From Takakia lepidozioides (lineage: Eukaryota > Streptophyta > Takakiopsida > Takakiales > Takakiaceae), in NCBI GenBank assembly GCA_030704615.1, contig CM060734.1, positions 49,180,042 through 49,244,041 on the forward strand: DNA of 64,000 bases. The letters run 5' to 3'. Shown in pieces: positions 62,219-64,000 of the stretch. Made by a program: the position numbers and the translations under genes. Numbering within the stretch: position 1 is the first letter of the stretch; each line of letters begins with the position of its first letter. The notes under the pieces are model-generated. The model had not been told where the DNA came from. It saw only the letters and a program-made list of their open reading frames with translations, and did no database searches.

Positions 62219-62478
62219 AAATTGCTCCCCATTACTAAGAACTCAGTAACCTGTTGAAGTGTCAGATGTAGAAGAAGATGGAATGCATTTTCGATGTGAA
62301 ATCTTTATTCCACACCGACAGCTCACGAAGTCCGTCTCCATAGATATAGATACGAAAATCAGCTTAGTTCTTAATGCCATCAATTCACCTATGTTATATT
62401 GTCTGATTCATATCAATGAATGTACTATTCTGAAAATTTAAAGCAAATTCTTATATTCTCCAGCTTTAAGGTATGTTC

Positions 62479-62965
62479 CTATTCCAAACTGAAGGTGGGA
62501 TTGGGCAGTGTCTGTCCTATCTTTCTCTTGCACCAATCTACAGTAAGACTCCTATAACTGGATTGCCATAGGCTGTGAGCAAGCCCAGGACAATTTTGAG
62601 CTTAGTTTCATCCCTAGTAGGTTCACCCAACTACCAGCAGTGAGGACTAGCAATCTAGGAGGGACAATGCCGGCTTGAGAAGCTTTACAGAGAAGAGATC
62701 TTATACATGAGCTGCCTTAGTTGTAATGTGAACGAGGGAAGGCAACTAATGGCATTGATTGTTGTGCAGGTATATTGAACGTTAGAGAGATTTGGTGTCG
62801 CTCCCACAGTGCTTGCAATGCTTGCGGCATTTGCAAAGGTCTGAAATTTCTCCCCGTGGTTTCTACAATCACTAACATCATAAGCTTTAGAAGACCAACA
62901 CATTTGATAAAGCACAAGCATGTCATTCTGATTGCTAACCTGAGTGTCTGAACAATATAGCCTCT
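62479..62965. repeat. Dispersed repeat, copy C (both halves joined)
   Basis: Left part matches copy A (56733-56910) and right part copy B (59763-60020), in the same order and strand, with about 12-20 unmatched bases between (AATCTAGGAGGGACAATGCC). Confidence 0.85.
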
Positions 62966-64000
62966 TGCATACCGAACCTTATGAACTCTGCTTCAATTTG
63001 TTCTTTTAAGATGCTTCATCCTATCCCCCTATCCACAAATGTCGACTCTGCTTTGCCAGTGTAGACAAGAAAATGTCTATAAGTTGTGTGCGGTAGAGCC
63101 CCTTGCAGATACTGCCCCAGGTTATCAAACAAAACACATTAAAATTTTGCTCAGAGAGATGTAGACCTGTGAATGATCAAGTTCCCATCAAGGTGTGCAA
63201 TATGCTTGTGAATTTTAAGGAGTCTGTTTGCATGTAACTGTTGGATTACAACTCTGGACAATTACGTTGTTGCACAGTACATAAGAGACAAGAATATATA
63301 CACTGTTGGAGGCAGGGTTAATAGTTAATTTACAAAGCTGATACAGGAACTTACCGATGTCCCATGTGTAGTCTTCATTAGAAGGCCAAGATCTAGGATT
63401 GCGTTGTCTCTGAGATGTGCAGGTGAGAGTGCAAGCAGCCAGCAAAGTTACTCAAATTCTTGAGATTTGGTTGGATCATCCAAGGGTGGCTGATGCCCTC
63501 CCTCTTGTGGAAAGCTCAAAGATTGAGGCAGTGGATGTGATCCACGATAACACCGGACCTTGTCCTGTATCAAGTGGCAACTACTGCTACAGATGCTGCG
63601 AGCTGATTCCTCCAAGCTCTGCATCATGGCAGATCTGAGAGACAACTCATTCAGCCTCTCTGACCTTTTAAATGCAATTACCCGGAAGGGTCGAGACGGA
63701 TATCGATGCATACGTCCATTTGGCAGCAGACTGTAGGTTAGGTGAGAAATATCTCCAAAGAAGTTTGCTATGTGTGACATGTTCGTGATCGTTCCATTGT
63801 TGATCTTTTATAGCAGACGAGGATCTGTCAAGCTGATTCATAGTACTGACAGATATTTATATTGTTTGGTGACAGAGAGCTATTCCAGGAAGGACTTGAC
63901 TTCCAGATCCTGGACCTCAGCCTGACGGCTACTTCCATGCTATGCCAAAGCTGGCAAAGCTCTCTATATGTGGCACAAGCATTGCAAATCTATGGACCAA
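62966..64000. other. Right end of window, no gene recognised
   Basis: Overlapping frames at 63417-63780 on both strands (for example minus MSHIANFFGDISHLTYSLLP from 63780; plus MADLRDNSFSLSDLLNAI near 63624) are open but match nothing I know. One could be an exon of a gene extending beyond the window. Confidence 0.35.

Overview
The window is nuclear DNA from a land plant. It contains plant-specific genes: a chlorophyll breakdown reductase, an ICE1/SCREAM-type bHLH, DYW-type pentatricopeptide genes, a plant-type Pol II U2 snRNA promoter, and plastid-targeted proteins. The near-identical, intron-poor PPR-DYW genes, the moderate introns (about 60-650 bp) and the mix of LTR, LINE and DNA-transposon-like relics suggest a non-seed plant. 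A bryophyte, perhaps a moss, is the best guess, but this is inference.

Layout. 1-5 kb: an orphan first exon resembling OEP61/TPR7, then a dead PPR-DYW gene on the minus strand. 5.7-9.6 kb: a decayed Ty1/copia remnant abutting a Ty3-type element that keeps its 5' LTR and primer-binding site but has lost most of its interior. 9.5-21 kb: the strangest stretch. A decayed minus-strand gene with a ParB-like GGQHT motif, and a Tyr-Ser-Pro repeat ORF reminiscent of the RNA polymerase II tail, lie divergent from a decayed plus-strand gene of the DUF7869 transposase-like type. A 24-28 bp palindrome (arms GAACCTCCACTG / CAGTGGAGGTTC) recurs ten times here. I saw it nowhere else in the window, and two copies sit inside predicted introns. 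I read this as the relic of a large two-gene mobile element. Telomere-like tandem repeats follow.

23-29 kb: two well-supported convergent genes, RCCR (plus) and the ICE1/SCRM bHLH (minus), both rebuilt exon by exon. 29-36 kb is mostly gene-free, GC-rich or low-complexity DNA with one small possible gene and a SINE-like sequence. 36.3-45.5 kb: one minus-strand gene for a DnaJ-type zinc-finger protein (about 12 exons). Its last intron has swollen to 5.5 kb because a LINE sits inside it in the same orientation. A U2 snRNA gene with a textbook plant promoter lies about 310 bp upstream on the same strand. 46.7-48 kb: a putative plastid membrane protein. 52.1-52.7 kb: a small two-exon membrane protein.

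53.7-56.2 kb: importin-like and OSB-like exon fragments, then an intact PPR-DYW gene closely related to the dead copy at 3-5 kb. 57.1-58.4 kb: a PGG-domain four-pass membrane protein, flanked by two halves of a repeat found joined at 62.5-63.0 kb. 60.2-62.2 kb: an intronless DHX15/PRP43 helicase copy whose C-terminal end is cut by a frameshift. All functional calls rest on motif recognition by eye; no database search was possible.
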